Made by a program: the position numbers and the translations under genes | From: Thecamonas trahens ATCC 50062 | Taxonomy: Eukaryota > Apusozoa > Apusomonadida > Apusomonadidae | Direction of reading: 5' to 3' | Assembly: GCF_000142905.1 (NCBI RefSeq) | Contig: NW_013657637.1 | Coordinates: forward strand, 295,431-324,729 | DNA length: 29,299 bases | Part shown: positions 9,229 to 20,527 of the stretch, one piece after another | Layout of the letters: each line of letters begins with the position of its first letter | Numbering within the stretch: the stretch's first letter is position 1 | The notes under the pieces: generated by a model | Told to the model about the DNA's origin: nothing | Databases searched by the model: none | The model's input: only the letters and a program-made list of their open reading frames with translations

Positions 9229-9803
9229 CTACTCGGCGTACGACACGGCCTTGCCCGTCTTCTGGATGGTCTCAAACATGACCTCCTTGGCCACCGACCC
9301 GGTCACGGTCACCTTCTGGCCCTCCATGTCGATCTCAACCTTGTCCACACCTGGATCCGTCCCTCCCCTCATTGTCGTGAGTAAACGTACCGATGCCGGC
9401 CACTACGGCACAGACCCCCTCCCCTCCCCCCCTCTCCCCCCCCCCCCCTCCCTCCTTCCGCTCCACACCGGCTCCACCCAGACGACCGCACCGCCCACAC
9501 CTACCATCGACACGGTTGAGGGCCTTGGTCACAGCCCCGGAGCAGCCGCCACACGACATAGCAACGTTAAAGGTGCAGGTAGTCTGCAACCCATCCCCCC
9601 CCCCCCATCCCATGCCCGACCCCAGCCCCAGCCATGACCACGTGAGTTGCTCGAGGTTGGTGGCTCCCTCCTTCCGCGCCCGTTCCTCCTCTCCACCTCC
9701 CCCCGGGGCCCCAACAGCGCTGGAGGACCCAACCACCGCCCTCCCTCCATCTCCCTCGGTCCCGTTCCCCTCTTGCGCTCTACCTACAGATGCGTCAGCC
9801 ATG
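9229..9803 (-). CDS. ATX1: ATX1/ATOX1-type copper metallochaperone, three exons
   Basis: Joining exons 9803-9789, 9583-9505 and 9350-9229 gives 216 bases: 71 codons plus stop, the normal length for this cytosolic Cu(I) carrier to P-type ATPases (yeast Atx1 73, human ATOX1 68). The first exon encodes only MADAS. The second carries the copper site MSCGGC (MxCxxC). The third ends near KTGKAVSYAE, retaining the conserved Lys of the KTGK loop. Both introns are GT-AG (GTAGGT donors), 205 and 154 bases, phases 0 and 1. Each has an ACTCAC candidate branch site and long G runs on the coding strand. No single frame contains the protein, so it is easily missed. Confidence 0.9.
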
Positions 9804-10134
9804 ATGTGTAGTTGTTGTAATATACTATAGTCAATTGTATCCCTCCCCCCTTTCCGCCGGCTTACTCACCGTCTGCCTGTCCGTCCACCTCTGCTGTCGT
9901 CACCACCTGTGCGAATTCTGTGGAAGGCCGGTCTGTCCGTCGGAAAATATTTTTCTCTCCCTCTCCGCCACACTTCCCCACCCCCCCCTCCCTCACCCAC
10001 CCCCCCCTCCGGTCCTCACGACTAAAATATTTTTTGTCCTGCGGTGTCACCCCCCACCCCCCCTCCAAACGCTCATGCGGAATGAGGACGACGGCGGGTG
10101 AGGTTGGAGGTAGCAGAGGGTAACGACGCGTCTC
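9804..10134. promoter_or_regulatory. Divergent promoter region with two AT-rich islands
   Basis: This region lies between head-to-head starts of ATX1 and the four-TM protein. AAAATATTTTT at 9945-9954 and AAAATATTTTTT at 10024-10035 lie about 80 bases apart among C-rich runs. Close to the ATX1 start, the minus strand reads TATAGTATATTACAAC, about 20 bases before the ATG. These are candidate promoter elements only. Confidence 0.45.
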
Positions 10135-11385
10135 ATGGCAGAACGAGGTGGCGAGGGGAGACAAAACGAGAGCAGGAGTGACGACGGTGGACGGCTTGTC
10201 CTCCTGCGGCCACATACGGGCGAGCCACGGACGGTACCGTCGGCTACCAATGACTCGTTCACCCTCGAAACCTTCCACGCTCTCCATGTAGCGGCTGCTA
10301 GTCAGGGGAAGATCCTCCTGCTCGCTGCGGTCAAGACGGGCTCGCGGACGGACGTGGGCAAGGTCTTCTTCTCGTACTACTCGGCGCATGGCATGAACAA
10401 GGTCCTGTTTCGGAGACTCCCGGGCTCACAGCGCCTTGTCTCGCGATATGATCCGGACAGGCCCTTTGCGGCCAAGAACCCAATGACCAACACAGACATC
10501 CTTGGTGAGGTCGAGTACTATGCCGTCGGCTTTTCAGATCGCGACGAGGTTATGGCCGCCTCGGGCTCCCGTCCGCGCTCCGGGAGCGGTGGCAGCCGTG
10601 AGAGTGGCGGCGGCGGCGACGAGGGCGGCGGCGGCGGTGAGGACGACGGCGGTGGCGGTGAGAGCGGCGGCGGCGGCGAGAGCGGCGGCGGCGACGAGGG
10701 CACGAGCAGGCGGTCAAGGACGTCGCTGAAGACGTACGGACCTGATGAGGACATTCCCGCGGTGTTTTTGGGCACAGACTACCACTATGTCCATGATCGG
10801 CGTTTGCGTGCGCTGTTCCGCGCCAACGCGCTCGAGGCCGACGATGCCGAAGTCATGCTGGACACGCGTGGTATGCCGCGGCAGGGCGGTGGGCTAACAG
10901 TGGCGGACGCGGAGCTCGAGGCGCAAGTAGGCGAGATGATTGCGCGCATTGTGCGTGCGAGCGAGGGCGCGCAGGGAACGCGGCTGGTCCATGTTGCCTA
11001 CGCGCGGGCGCTGCTGTACGGCATGCTCACGCTCGCATATCTCATTGTTGTCTCGCTTGTCATCCAGCATGGGATGGAGACCGTCATCTCGTCGTCGGTC
11101 CTTGTCCCAGACCTCTCGTGGTACTGGACGGCATTGCCGTTTATGTCGTTTCTCGCCGACCGCTACACGGTGGCACTCTTTGACGTCCGCGAACGAACGC
11201 TGTGTGTCCTCGCCAAGCTCGCACTCTGGGTCGTGTACATCTTTCTGCCCATTGCCGTCTACTCTGACGCGGCGCGCAAGTACCTGCTCATGCGCGGTGT
11301 GCTGGACATCCTCTTCCCCATCGGCGCCGTCGTCTACACCTTTGGCCTCTACGTCTACCTCTCGGCGTGGACGAGCCTGACGTGA
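10135..11385 (+). CDS. Unidentified protein with four C-terminal membrane helices
   Basis: The 416-residue protein begins at an ATG (MAERGGEGRQ). I do not recognise the family. The N-terminal part looks globular and contains VFFSYYSAHGMNKVLFRR and NPMTNTDILGEVEYYAV, which look conserved in style. A Gly/Glu/Ser-only linker (about residues 143-196, built on GGC codons) follows, then a soluble part with DYHYVHDRRLRALFRANALE. The last 130 residues hold four hydrophobic helices, near ALLYGMLTLAYLIVVSLVI, WYWTALPFMSFLA, LCVLAKLALWVVYIFLPIAV and ILFPIGAVVYTFGLYVYL. No signal peptide is seen, so the N terminus is probably cytosolic. The frame is intact with the codon use of its neighbours. Confidence 0.8.
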   Translation: MAERGGEGRQNESRSDDGGRLVLLRPHTGEPRTVPSATNDSFTLETFHALHVAAASQGKILLLAAVKTGSRTDVGKVFFSYYSAHGMNKVLFRRLPGSQRLVSRYDPDRPFAAKNPMTNTDILGEVEYYAVGFSDRDEVMAASGSRPRSGSGGSRESGGGGDEGGGGGEDDGGGGESGGGGESGGGDEGTSRRSRTSLKTYGPDEDIPAVFLGTDYHYVHDRRLRALFRANALEADDAEVMLDTRGMPRQGGGLTVADAELEAQVGEMIARIVRASEGAQGTRLVHVAYARALLYGMLTLAYLIVVSLVIQHGMETVISSSVLVPDLSWYWTALPFMSFLADRYTVALFDVRERTLCVLAKLALWVVYIFLPIAVYSDAARKYLLMRGVLDILFPIGAVVYTFGLYVYLSAWTSLT

Positions 11386-11531
11386 GCGCGCCGTTGCGTG
11401 ATGGGATTTGATGAGATGAGTTTGTTTGTTTCGTGTGAGATGATGTGGTGGTAGTACAACAACGTAAAACGGATTACGGACGCGAGCGCCGTGAGCGAGG
11501 CGTGGATGCAAGGTCACGAGGCGGAGGCCAC

Positions 11532-13602
11532 TTACTTCTTCTTGGAGCCCTTCTTGCCCTTCTTGGAGCCCTTCTTGCCGCCCTTCTTGCCGCCCTTCTT
11601 ACCGCCCTTCTTACCGCCCTTGGCGCTCTTCTTGGAGCCCTTGTCGCCCTTCTTGGAGCCCTTCTTGCCGCCCTTGGCGCTCTTCTTGGAGCCCTTGTCG
11701 CCCTTCTTGGAGCCCTTCTTGCCGCCCTTGGCGCTCTTCTTGGAGCCCTTGTCGCCCTTCTTGGAGCCCTTCTTGCCACCCTTTGCGCCCTTCTTGGAGC
11801 CCTTCTTGGAGCCCTTGTCACCCTTCTTCGAGCCCTTCTTCGAGCCCTTCTTCGAGCCCTTCTTCGAGCCCTTCTTCGAGCCCTTGTCGCCCTTCTTGCC
11901 CTTACCCTTGGCCGAGCCCTTCTTGCCCTTGCCCTTCTTCGAGCCCTTCTTGCTCGAGCCCGAGTCCGAGCCGTCGTCGGACGAGCTCTTGCCCTTCTTG
12001 GAGCCCTTCTTGCCCTTGCTGCCCTTCTTGGAGCCCTTTTGCCCTTGCCCTTGGCCGAGCCCTTCTTGCCCTTGCCCTTGGCCGAGCCCTTCTTGCCCTT
12101 GCCCTTCTTCGAGCCCTTCTTGCCCGAGCCCGAGTCCGAGCCGTCGTCGGACGAGCTCTTGCCCTTCTTGGAGCCCTTCTTGCCCTTGCCGCCCTTCTTC
12201 TTGCCCTTGCCCTTGGCCGAGCCCTTCTTGCCCTTGCCCTTGCCCTTGGCCGAGCCCTTCTTGCCCTTGCCCTTGCCCTTGGCCGAGCCCTTCTTGCCCT
12301 TGCTCTTCTTCGAGCTCGAGCCGCTGTCCGACGACGAGCCCTTCTTGCTCTTGCCCTTCTTGCTCTTGGACGACGCCGCGCGGGTGGTACCGTCGTCGGT
12401 CGACGAGTGCGAGTCAGCGCCCGATCGCTCGATGGCGTCAGGCAGAGCCTTGGTAAACGCGCCGAAAAAGTCGAGCACGGTCTCAACAGACTCATGCTCA
12501 ACCGCAGCCTTCATCTCCTCGTACGACGCCCGCTTGTCCGACTTGGAGTCGATCGCCTTGAGCACCTTTTTGGCAGCCTTGGCAATCTTCTCCTCGTCCT
12601 TCTTGCGGATCGAAAACGACGGCTTCTCGCCCTTGGGCACCACGCCGGGCGCGGCATAGGTCACACGCATCGCGCACCGCGCCACAGCCTCAAACAGCGT
12701 CGCAAGCTCAGAGGTGGAGAGATAGCCGTCGCCGTTCTTGTCAAACACCCGGAAGCAGTACTCGATCTTCTTCTCCGGCTTGGCACGCCCCACAAGTGCA
12801 GAGTACACCGCCACCTCCTTGTAGTCGACCCACTGCTCACCGTCGTCATCAAACAGGTCGTAGAACGACTTGATAAACTTCTTGTTCGTGATTCCGAGCT
12901 TGCCCATCGCCGTCTTCCACGCCTCGGGCGAGATGCCCGACTCACGCCGCGCCACGCGCTTGAGCTTGTTCTTCAGCCGGAACAGCTCCTCGCGGGTCAC
13001 TGTATCTCCACCACCATGTGCCATTCGCAGCCCGCCAACCATCATGAGTCTCTCCGCTCTCCACCCTCCGCCAACCGGTAACAGCCGCACCGAAGGAAAT
13101 CGCCCAGTCAACGGAACGACGGCCAAGCGACGGTCACCCGCTGCTGCCTCGCTGCTTTGGCCAGCTCTTCTTCTTCGAGCTCCCTCCCTATCCAGGGCAC
13201 CATGGGTGGCCCCAGGCCAACAACCAGGTCAAGCGGCCATGTGTACGGGACAAGACTCTGTTGGTAGCGTGTATGATTTGGTGTATGGCTTGGTACAGCT
13301 CCTGCGCCCGGTTGTTCGTCAGCGTGGGTCGCACCAACACCAAGCGGGGGCTCGGTTGGCGGGCGAGGGACAACGACAGCGAAAAAAAACTGACCGTGGG
13401 TTGAACCCAAACGGAACCAGACACTGCGAGCTGGGCTGCTGCTACGGGCAAGCAGGACAGAGGGGAGGGGGGAATGGTGCATGTGTGTTGAGGGGGAGGG
13501 GAGGGGAACTGGCAACGGAAGTACTGGCGTACGGTTGTCCTGCGACTTGACCTTCTTGAGGACCTTTGACGACGGCTTCTCAAAGCTCACGTTGGCTCCC
13601 AT
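11532..13602 (-). CDS. EF-hand protein with long Lys-Gly-Ser repeat tail, two exons, one frame break
   Basis: Exon 1 (13602-13533) starts MGANVSFEKPSSKV; Gly2 and Ser6 fit an N-myristoylation signal, which would place it on a membrane. A GTACGC donor and an acceptor ending at 13000 remove 533 bases (phase 1) and join to TREELFRLKN. Two EF-hand loops follow: DDDGEQWVDYKE (about 74-85, less regular) and the canonical DKNGDGYLSTSE (about 110-121). From about residue 235 the protein is nearly all Lys, Gly, Ser, Asp in KKGS/KGKG units, with a strongly basic charge. The Lys frame breaks at 12037-12040 (TTTT on the plus strand). One more T restores it to a TAA at 11534-11532, giving 512 residues. 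Without repair the frame turns Arg/Ala-rich and ends near 11474. A Ca2+ sensor is likely; the partner of the polycationic tail is unknown. Confidence 0.75.
11535..12370 (-). repeat. Coding repeat tract encoding Lys-Gly-Ser tail
   Basis: This low-complexity tract is built on AAG, GGC and TCC/TCG codons. Sub-repeats are visible: three 54-bp units at about 11613-11774, five 12-bp units (KKGS with TCG serine) at about 11824-11883, and larger duplicated blocks that include a Ser/Asp cluster near 11955-11990 and 12130-12165. Such DNA is prone to slippage and assembly error. Confidence 0.85.
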
Positions 13603-13741
13603 TGCTACTTTGTTTGGTTAGTTAGAGAGAGATGCTTCTAACCGCAGCATCCGCCAGACGCAGGCAGGCTCCCGCTCGGTTTCGCCGCCAGTCGACATAC
13701 CGGCGAGATGCATGTTAGGCTTTATCTCGCAATTGGCAGAC

Positions 13742-16700
13742 TCAGTTAAGCTCGGCCATGACAGCGGCACGCTCATCGTCAGAGAGGCCAGCGAGGAGCG
13801 TGCGGAGCTTGCCGGCGAGGCCGCGGGCGACGGCGAGGTCGGCAGTGGAGACGCGGGCGTCGAGGTCAGCGCGGTGGATGGCGACGTATTCGGCGACGGC
13901 GCGGTCGTTGTCGAGGTCGACACCGGCGGCTGCGATCCAGGCATGGAGCATGTCAACGGCGGCGGCATACGAGGTGGCGGCGTTGCCGGCGACGAGCTTG
14001 CGGGCGAGGCCGTGGAGGCCGACACGGCGCGACATGCGCCAGTAGAAGAAGCGGCGGGCGTTGCGCCACGGGACGACCGACTTGACAACGCCCTTGGCGA
14101 GCATGCGGCCGGGCGTGTCGTGGAGGTCGGCAAACTGGACCGCGACCTGGCGGTAGTACGGCATGAGGTCGTCCTGGCGGGCGGTGAGGGCGGCGGCGGC
14201 GGCAGTGGCGGCGTCCGAGCCGGCGTCGGCGGCGGCGAGCTCCTCGGCGAGGCGCTTGCACTCGTCGTCGAGACGGAGCATGGTGGCGCGCAGGTGGCGC
14301 TCCTTGTACTTGATCTCGACGGCACCGGCGGGCTCGAGGATGCCACCGCGGGCCGACTCACTCGCGTACATCTCGATCATGTCGGCGTTGATGGTGGTGT
14401 CGAGGACGACCCATGCACCGCCGCGGAGCTCGCCGTTGGGCGGGATGTAGATGGAGATGGGCTGCTTGTACTTGCGGAGGGCGTCGACAATGTGCGAACC
14501 AAACTTGAGGACCTCGTTGAACATGTCGCGCATGCCTCCCGAGAAGCCGCGCCAGTTGGCAAAGATGAACAGCGGGAGCTGCTCGCCAAAGTTAAAGTCG
14601 TTGATGGCCTGGGCCGTCTTGGACGCCGAGTTGGGGTACCACACCTGGCCGGCCTCCGGGTACACCATCTCCTGCGAGGTCTTGTCTCCGGGGTCGGCCG
14701 GCGCCACGGTGGTCACCGAACGGGTCTCGACGGCGATGACACCGACGGGCATGCCGCCGAGCCGCGCGCGGCCAGTCACCACCGTCCGGGCCCACCCAGC
14801 GAGCGTCTCGACAAACGAGTCGCGGTCAAAGAAGCCCGAGACCCAGCCGTCGGCGGCCGAGGCGCCGGCGAGCATCGCGCGCGGGTCGGCCGCGCCCGAC
14901 GGCGGCAGCGTGTACGCAATGTCACGGTCCCAGCCGTCGACCGGCGACGGGAGGCACGGCAGCGGGCCGTCACGGACGGCCGGCACGTACGAGATCCACT
15001 TGACAATGTCGCGAACGCCGTCGAGGTTGTTCTCGCAGACTAGGTGCGAGACGCCGTTGGCGTGCATGATCTTGATGCCACCAAGCTGGTTGTTGGAGGT
15101 GTAGACCTGCGAGCCGAGGAGCTTGTTGAGCGCACCGGCGCCGGTGAGGAGAATGGGCGGGGACTTGTGCTGCACAATGCGCTGCCCAAGGCGGACCAGG
15201 TACGCGCCGATGCCGACCGAGCGGCCCGAGACGAGCGAAATGGTAAAGACGTCTTCGTAGGCGAGCGATGTCTCACCGGCAATCATGCCCGAGGCACGGA
15301 GGTTCTCGACGCCGATGCCATCGGCGGTTCCGATGATGTCGACAATGCGCGCCACGCGCGTGCCATCCGGCCCGTCGACCTCCTCCCAGTGAACCACATC
15401 GTTGCCGAGCTCAGCGGCGTCGTCGAGCTCGAGATAGAGGTACTCGGCGCCGCGCTCCGGCGCGGTCGAGTCGAGCCACGCAACCTTGAACTTGGCACGG
15501 AGCTCCTCGGCCATGCCGATGCGGGCACCCGAGTTGGCAGAGAGGTAGACGCGCGGAACGCCGAGCGAGCGGGCCATGGCCGAGGCCTGGAAGAAGAGCT
15601 CGTCTTCGGCCGGGCCAAACGAGCCCTGCAGGCAAGTGATGTCGTTGCCGACCACAACCACAACCCGGCCAGCCGGACACTCGGGCGTGTACCACACACA
15701 CTTCCACGCCACCATGCCGATGCGTGGCGGCGGGGCCGAGGCGTCAAAGGCGTTCGGCCAGGCAGCAAGCTTGCCATCGGCGCCGAGGCGGTACTCGGTG
15801 GCCTCGCAGCAGACGGCCGGGATGGTCGGCGGCGCCTCGCCGGCCTCGACGACAGCGGTGACGTGGCGGCCCCAGACTTGGCGGACGGCCTGGTCCATGA
15901 CCTCGGGGAAGTCGTAGATGTAGACGGTGTCCAGGTTCTGAGCGCGGCGGCGGGCGGCCTGCTCCGGGTTGGGCAGCGCGTACGGGGTCGAGATGGGGAG
16001 CCCGTTCCACGGCGCGGGCTCGGCGAGCGCGCCCGGCTGCGAAATGGCGGTAAAGATGGGCGTGCCGTTGGGCGCATCGCCGAGCGTCTCGACGTAGACG
16101 TGGTAGCGGACGACAAAGCCCGAGCGCGACTTGATCTGGATGCGGACCGGGACAAAGGCGTCCGGGTCAGGCGAGCCGGCAAACTGGAGGTTGAGCTTCA
16201 GCTCAGTCTCCATGACACGGAGCTGGAACATGCGGCGGCCGTGGGCCTGGACAAAGCGGGCGCCAATGGCGCGAACCTCGTCGAGCGAGATGACCATGTT
16301 GGGGAGGAGGTTGATGAAGATGTGGTTAGAATCGGCCGAAGCGAGGTTCGGGTGCGTCACGTTGATCATCTGGATGGCGTCGAGGGCATCGACAAGGATG
16401 CGCTCGCCCTCGGTTGCCAGCAGGTCGACGGTGGCGGCAGCGGTGAACGACTCGGGATCGCGAACAATCGACCGGACAAAGATGCGCTCGGCAGTGCCAG
16501 CCGGAGCGCCCTTGGCATGCGCGGCGTAGACATGCAGGTGCGAGTGGCCAGTGGGAACGGCGCGGATGTTGTAGTTGGAGAGGCGGCCGATGTCGAGCTG
16601 GAATGCCAGCGGCGGCTCGATGTACCGGTGGATGCCGTCCTCGGCGTACTCGAGGTGGCCGCGGTAGGTGAAGAAGACCGGGTACGAGCCCTCGACCACG

Positions 16701-19700
16701 AGGCCGAGGGTGATGCGGCGAACGCAGAGCTCGCGGAGCGTGGCCGAGCGGGCTGCGTCCTGAAGGAAGGTGCCAAAGGCGGCGGCGGCAGCCTCGGCCT
16801 GGCCGGGGGCGAGCGGGCCCTCAACCGCCACGATAAAGTTGATGATGTTGACAAACGAGAGCGGCGAGGAGGCCGGGAAGCCGAGGGTGTGGGCCGGCGG
16901 GGTGTATGCGGCAAGGAGGGCATCTGCCGAGGCGTAGAGCGCGTCCATTCCACCGTTGACGGCGTACATGACGCCGTAGCGGTGCTCACCCGAGTTGCCC
17001 GACGGCGACGGCAGCGGCAGCGACGCCATCTCCGAGATGGCGGTCATACTAGGTGACGAGTGGAAGCCGGCGACCGAGGTCCGGGTCGCGAGGTGGCCCG
17101 AGCTCGAGGTGGCCGACACTGACGCAGCGTCCATCGACGACGCCGATGAGTTGCGGCTCGACGGGGTCATCGGGCGCGACTTGCGGACCGGAAGGTTAAA
17201 GTGGAAGGCGACGGCGGCGACGAGGCTCTCGACGCCCTCGGGCACGACCGGCACAAACTCGAGGACGTCGTACGCGCGGTAGGTGCGGATGATGTAGGCC
17301 TTGAGCGCGAGGTCGGCAAAGGCGGTGGCAGGGTCGGTGAAGAACGGCACCAGAACGTCCGAGAGCGACGAGGGGCGGTCGACGAGGCGAGTGAGCAGGC
17401 CGTGGTGCTCGTCGGGCGAGGCGCCGGCGACCGAGGCGAGAAGCTCGCCCATGGCAGCCTTGCGTTCGGCAAACGACGGGAGGTTGGCGTGGATGAGGAG
17501 GACGCGGGAGGCGAGAGCGAGGCGGGCGTGGCCCTTGCCGGTGAACGAGGCGAGTGCCTCGAGCTGGGACTGGTAGTCCTCGACGCACCCGATCTGGGCA
17601 CGAGCCGACGGCGAGGTGGCGCCGCGGATCGAGACGTACGCGCGCGGCTTGACCGGGAGGTCGCAGTCGCGGAGCTCGGCGACGCAGGCAAGGAGCGCGC
17701 CGAGGACGGCGTTCTTGTTCTCGAGGCCCGAGTGCGAGCGGGCGAGGCCGACGACACGATCGACATCGTCCTTGTTCTCGTCGCGAAGGTCCCAGAGCAC
17801 CTCTTCGCGGCGGGTGTTGCTCTGGCCGTACTGCGTCTCGACCGAGATGTACTGGTCCATGAGCGCCTTGACGCGCGAGACGGCGTAGGCCGAGGCACCG
17901 GAAGCGTGCTCGGTGAGGAGGGCGCGGAGGACGGCGACGTACGGGCAATGCCCTCGAGCGCTTCGGGGCGAGGCCGGCCTCGGTAGCGTCGATGGCGGCA
18001 AGGAGCTCGTTGGCCGGGAAGGCCGGGGCCGGGTTGCCGGCGGCGTCGGCGGCGTCGGCAGCGGCCTCAAACGAGTCGAGGAGCGCGGTGAGCGAGGCAA
18101 AGAGGGTGTCGGGCAGGCGCGACTCGATCGAGGCGAGGAGCTCAGAGACCTGGCAGAGAGCGAGCTTGGGGTCGCCGAGGGCCTTGACAAAGAGGGCGAC
18201 GGCATCGGAGAGATTGCTCGGCGAGTAGCCGTCAAAGGCGGCGGCGATGACCTCGGCGGCGAGCTCGAGCTCCTTGTGCGGCTTGGTGGGGAGCGGGCGC
18301 GGCGGGCCAAAGGCCGGCGGGGCGCCATCGTAGGGCGAGGCGCGCTCGACGGCGGACACGTCGTCGAGGTCAAGCGTGGCAATGACCATGCCCGGGGCGA
18401 GGATGGAGCCCTCTGACTTGGAGAAGGAGATGACGCCTGCGGCTGGAGCAGCCATGGGCATGATCATCTTCATGACTTCGACGTGGGCGATGGGCTCGCC
18501 GACGGCGACGTGCGAGTTGTCGTCGACGAGGAACTTGACAATCTTGCCTGGGGTGAGCGAGCGGATGAGCGAGGGGTCAAACTCGTCCGAGAAGACGCAG
18601 GTGCGGCCGTTGACGACAATGCGCAGGCCGGAAGCCTCCTCGCGGGCGTACAGGGTGTGGGTCTTGCCGTCCATGTGGACGAGGAAGGTGCCGTCAACCA
18701 GCTCGACGAGCTCGGCGGAGGCGGTGGCGCCGTTGAGGGTGAGGGCGTACGAGGACTTTGCGGTGTGAACGGCCGAGAGCTCGTACTTGACCGAGTTGAA
18801 GATGAGCGTGACGGCGTAGTTGTTGTCGAGGAGCGAGAGAGGCGGGATCTGTCCGCGGGCGAGGGCAGCCTCAAACTCGTTGGCGCGCTTGGTGGCGGCG
18901 GCGTGAACGCGGGCGAGTGCGCCGCAGAAGACCTCGTCAAGATTGACGGTCCGGTGGAGGAGGCCCGAGCGGATGCGAGCGTCGAGCCAAGCAGTGGAAA
19001 ACGTGTTGTCGACAAACTCGGGAGTCTCGAGGACGTTGGCGAGGTACTCGACTGGGGTGCGGATCTCGCCGCGGATGACAACGTTCTGCAGGGCGCGGAC
19101 GAGGGCGCGACGGGCGTCCTCGCGGGTGGGCCCGAGGCGAAGAGATGGCCAAACTGCGAGTCCGAGTACTCGTGGAGCGAGGAGCCGGCCGAAACTGAAA
19201 AGTAGCCCCAGACGTTGGTGGTGGAGGCAAACGATAGGTCGGTGATGAGTCCCGAGGTCGGCTTGAAGCCCTCCTCGGCGTTCTCCGCAGTGATACGGGC
19301 AGCAATGACGGCACACGACGGCTCAGGGCGGGCGGAGAGGTCAAACGGCGCTGTCTCGTTCGGGTCGAGGCCGTAGAAGACGCGGATTTCCGGAATGGCA
19401 AAGAGCGGAATGCCCATGGCGACCTGGAGCTGCGAGGCCGGGATGGAGACGCCGGTGATCATTTCGGTGACCGGGTGCTCGACCTGGAGGCGCGGATTGA
19501 GCTCAAGGAAAAAGTGGGCGTCGTCAAAGTAGAGATACTCAACGGTACCGGCCGAGACGTAGTTGACCTGCTTGGCGAGGCGGACGGCAGCGGCCTCCAT
19601 AGCAATCTGCTGGTCGACGGTGGCGACGGTGACCGGGCCCTCCTCGAGCACCTTCTGGTGACGGCGCTGCATGGAGCAGTCGCGACCAAAGAGCGACATG

Positions 19701-20527
19701 GCGTTGCCGTGCATGTCGCAGAGCAGCTGAACCTCGAGGTGGCGGGCGGACGGCGCGAGCTTCATGATGAAGATGGGCGAGCCGGGAACCTCGGCGGCGA
19801 CCTGGCGGAAGGCGTCGACGACGGTGTCAGCCGACTGGACCATGCGGATGCCCTTGCCGCCGCCACCCTCGGAAGCCTTGATCATGACCGGATAGCCGAT
19901 GCGTTCGGCAGCATCCGACGCGTCGGCGGCCGAGGTGACGCAGGCCTTGGCCAGCAGGTCCGCAGGCACGGTGGTGGCACCGGCCGAGTCCTCGGGCAGC
20001 TGCAGCGAGTCGCCGGACCAGGGAAGGCACGGGACGTCGACAGACTGGGCGACAATTGTCGAAGCAATCTTGTCACCGAGAGCGCGCATGGCGTCACCGG
20101 ACGGGCCGATAAAGACAATGCCGGCTGCGTCAAGGGCGTCGGGCAGCTTGGGGTTTTCCGAGGCGTGGCCCCAGCCGGCAAAGACGGCGTCGACGCCAGC
20201 CTTGATGGCGACGTCAACGATCTGGTCGACATTGGCATAGTTGTTGTTGTTCGTCCCGCCAGGCACCTCGATGGCCTCCTCAGCCATGCGGATGTACGCG
20301 GCGTTGGCAGCAAGGTCCTCGGGCGTCACCATAACCACAAACTGGATGGCTGACTCGGATCCAAAGGTGGTGTACGCCCAGTCACGGACCGACCGGATGG
20401 TCTTGACAGCGGCAATGCCGTTGTTGGCCACCAGACACTTGCGAATAACGCGCGAGCCTCCCTTGGCCTTGACATACGACTCAACATCGGGATACGTGCC
20501 TAGAGCAGGCCCACGGACCGAGGCCAT
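13742..20527 (-). CDS. ACC1: Multidomain acetyl-CoA carboxylase (cytosolic type)
   Basis: This enzyme makes malonyl-CoA from acetyl-CoA, bicarbonate and ATP, the first step of fatty acid synthesis. About 2262 residues start at [10 protein letters not shown], matching eukaryotic ACC length. Biotin carboxylase (roughly 20-480) shows the ATP loop [11 protein letters not shown] and [15 protein letters not shown]. The biotin carrier site is VEVMKMIMP, with its Lys codon at 18470-18468 (about residue 687). The ACC central region follows. The carboxyltransferase (about 1600 onward) shows [36 protein letters not shown] and [14 protein letters not shown]. No introns are apparent. The frame breaks near 19128-19133 (one base missing) and again at 17943-17968, where two missing C/G bases give [15 protein letters not shown]. 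All sit at C/G runs and flanking domains remain aligned, so I treat the gene as functional with sequence errors. Confidence 0.93.

Noticed and set aside
13712-17056. Two long plus-strand open frames (443 and 670 codons) opposite acetyl-CoA carboxylase
   Set aside because: They mirror the carboxylase codons; high GC in third position removes stops from the opposite strand. Their products are compositionally biased and show no domain.
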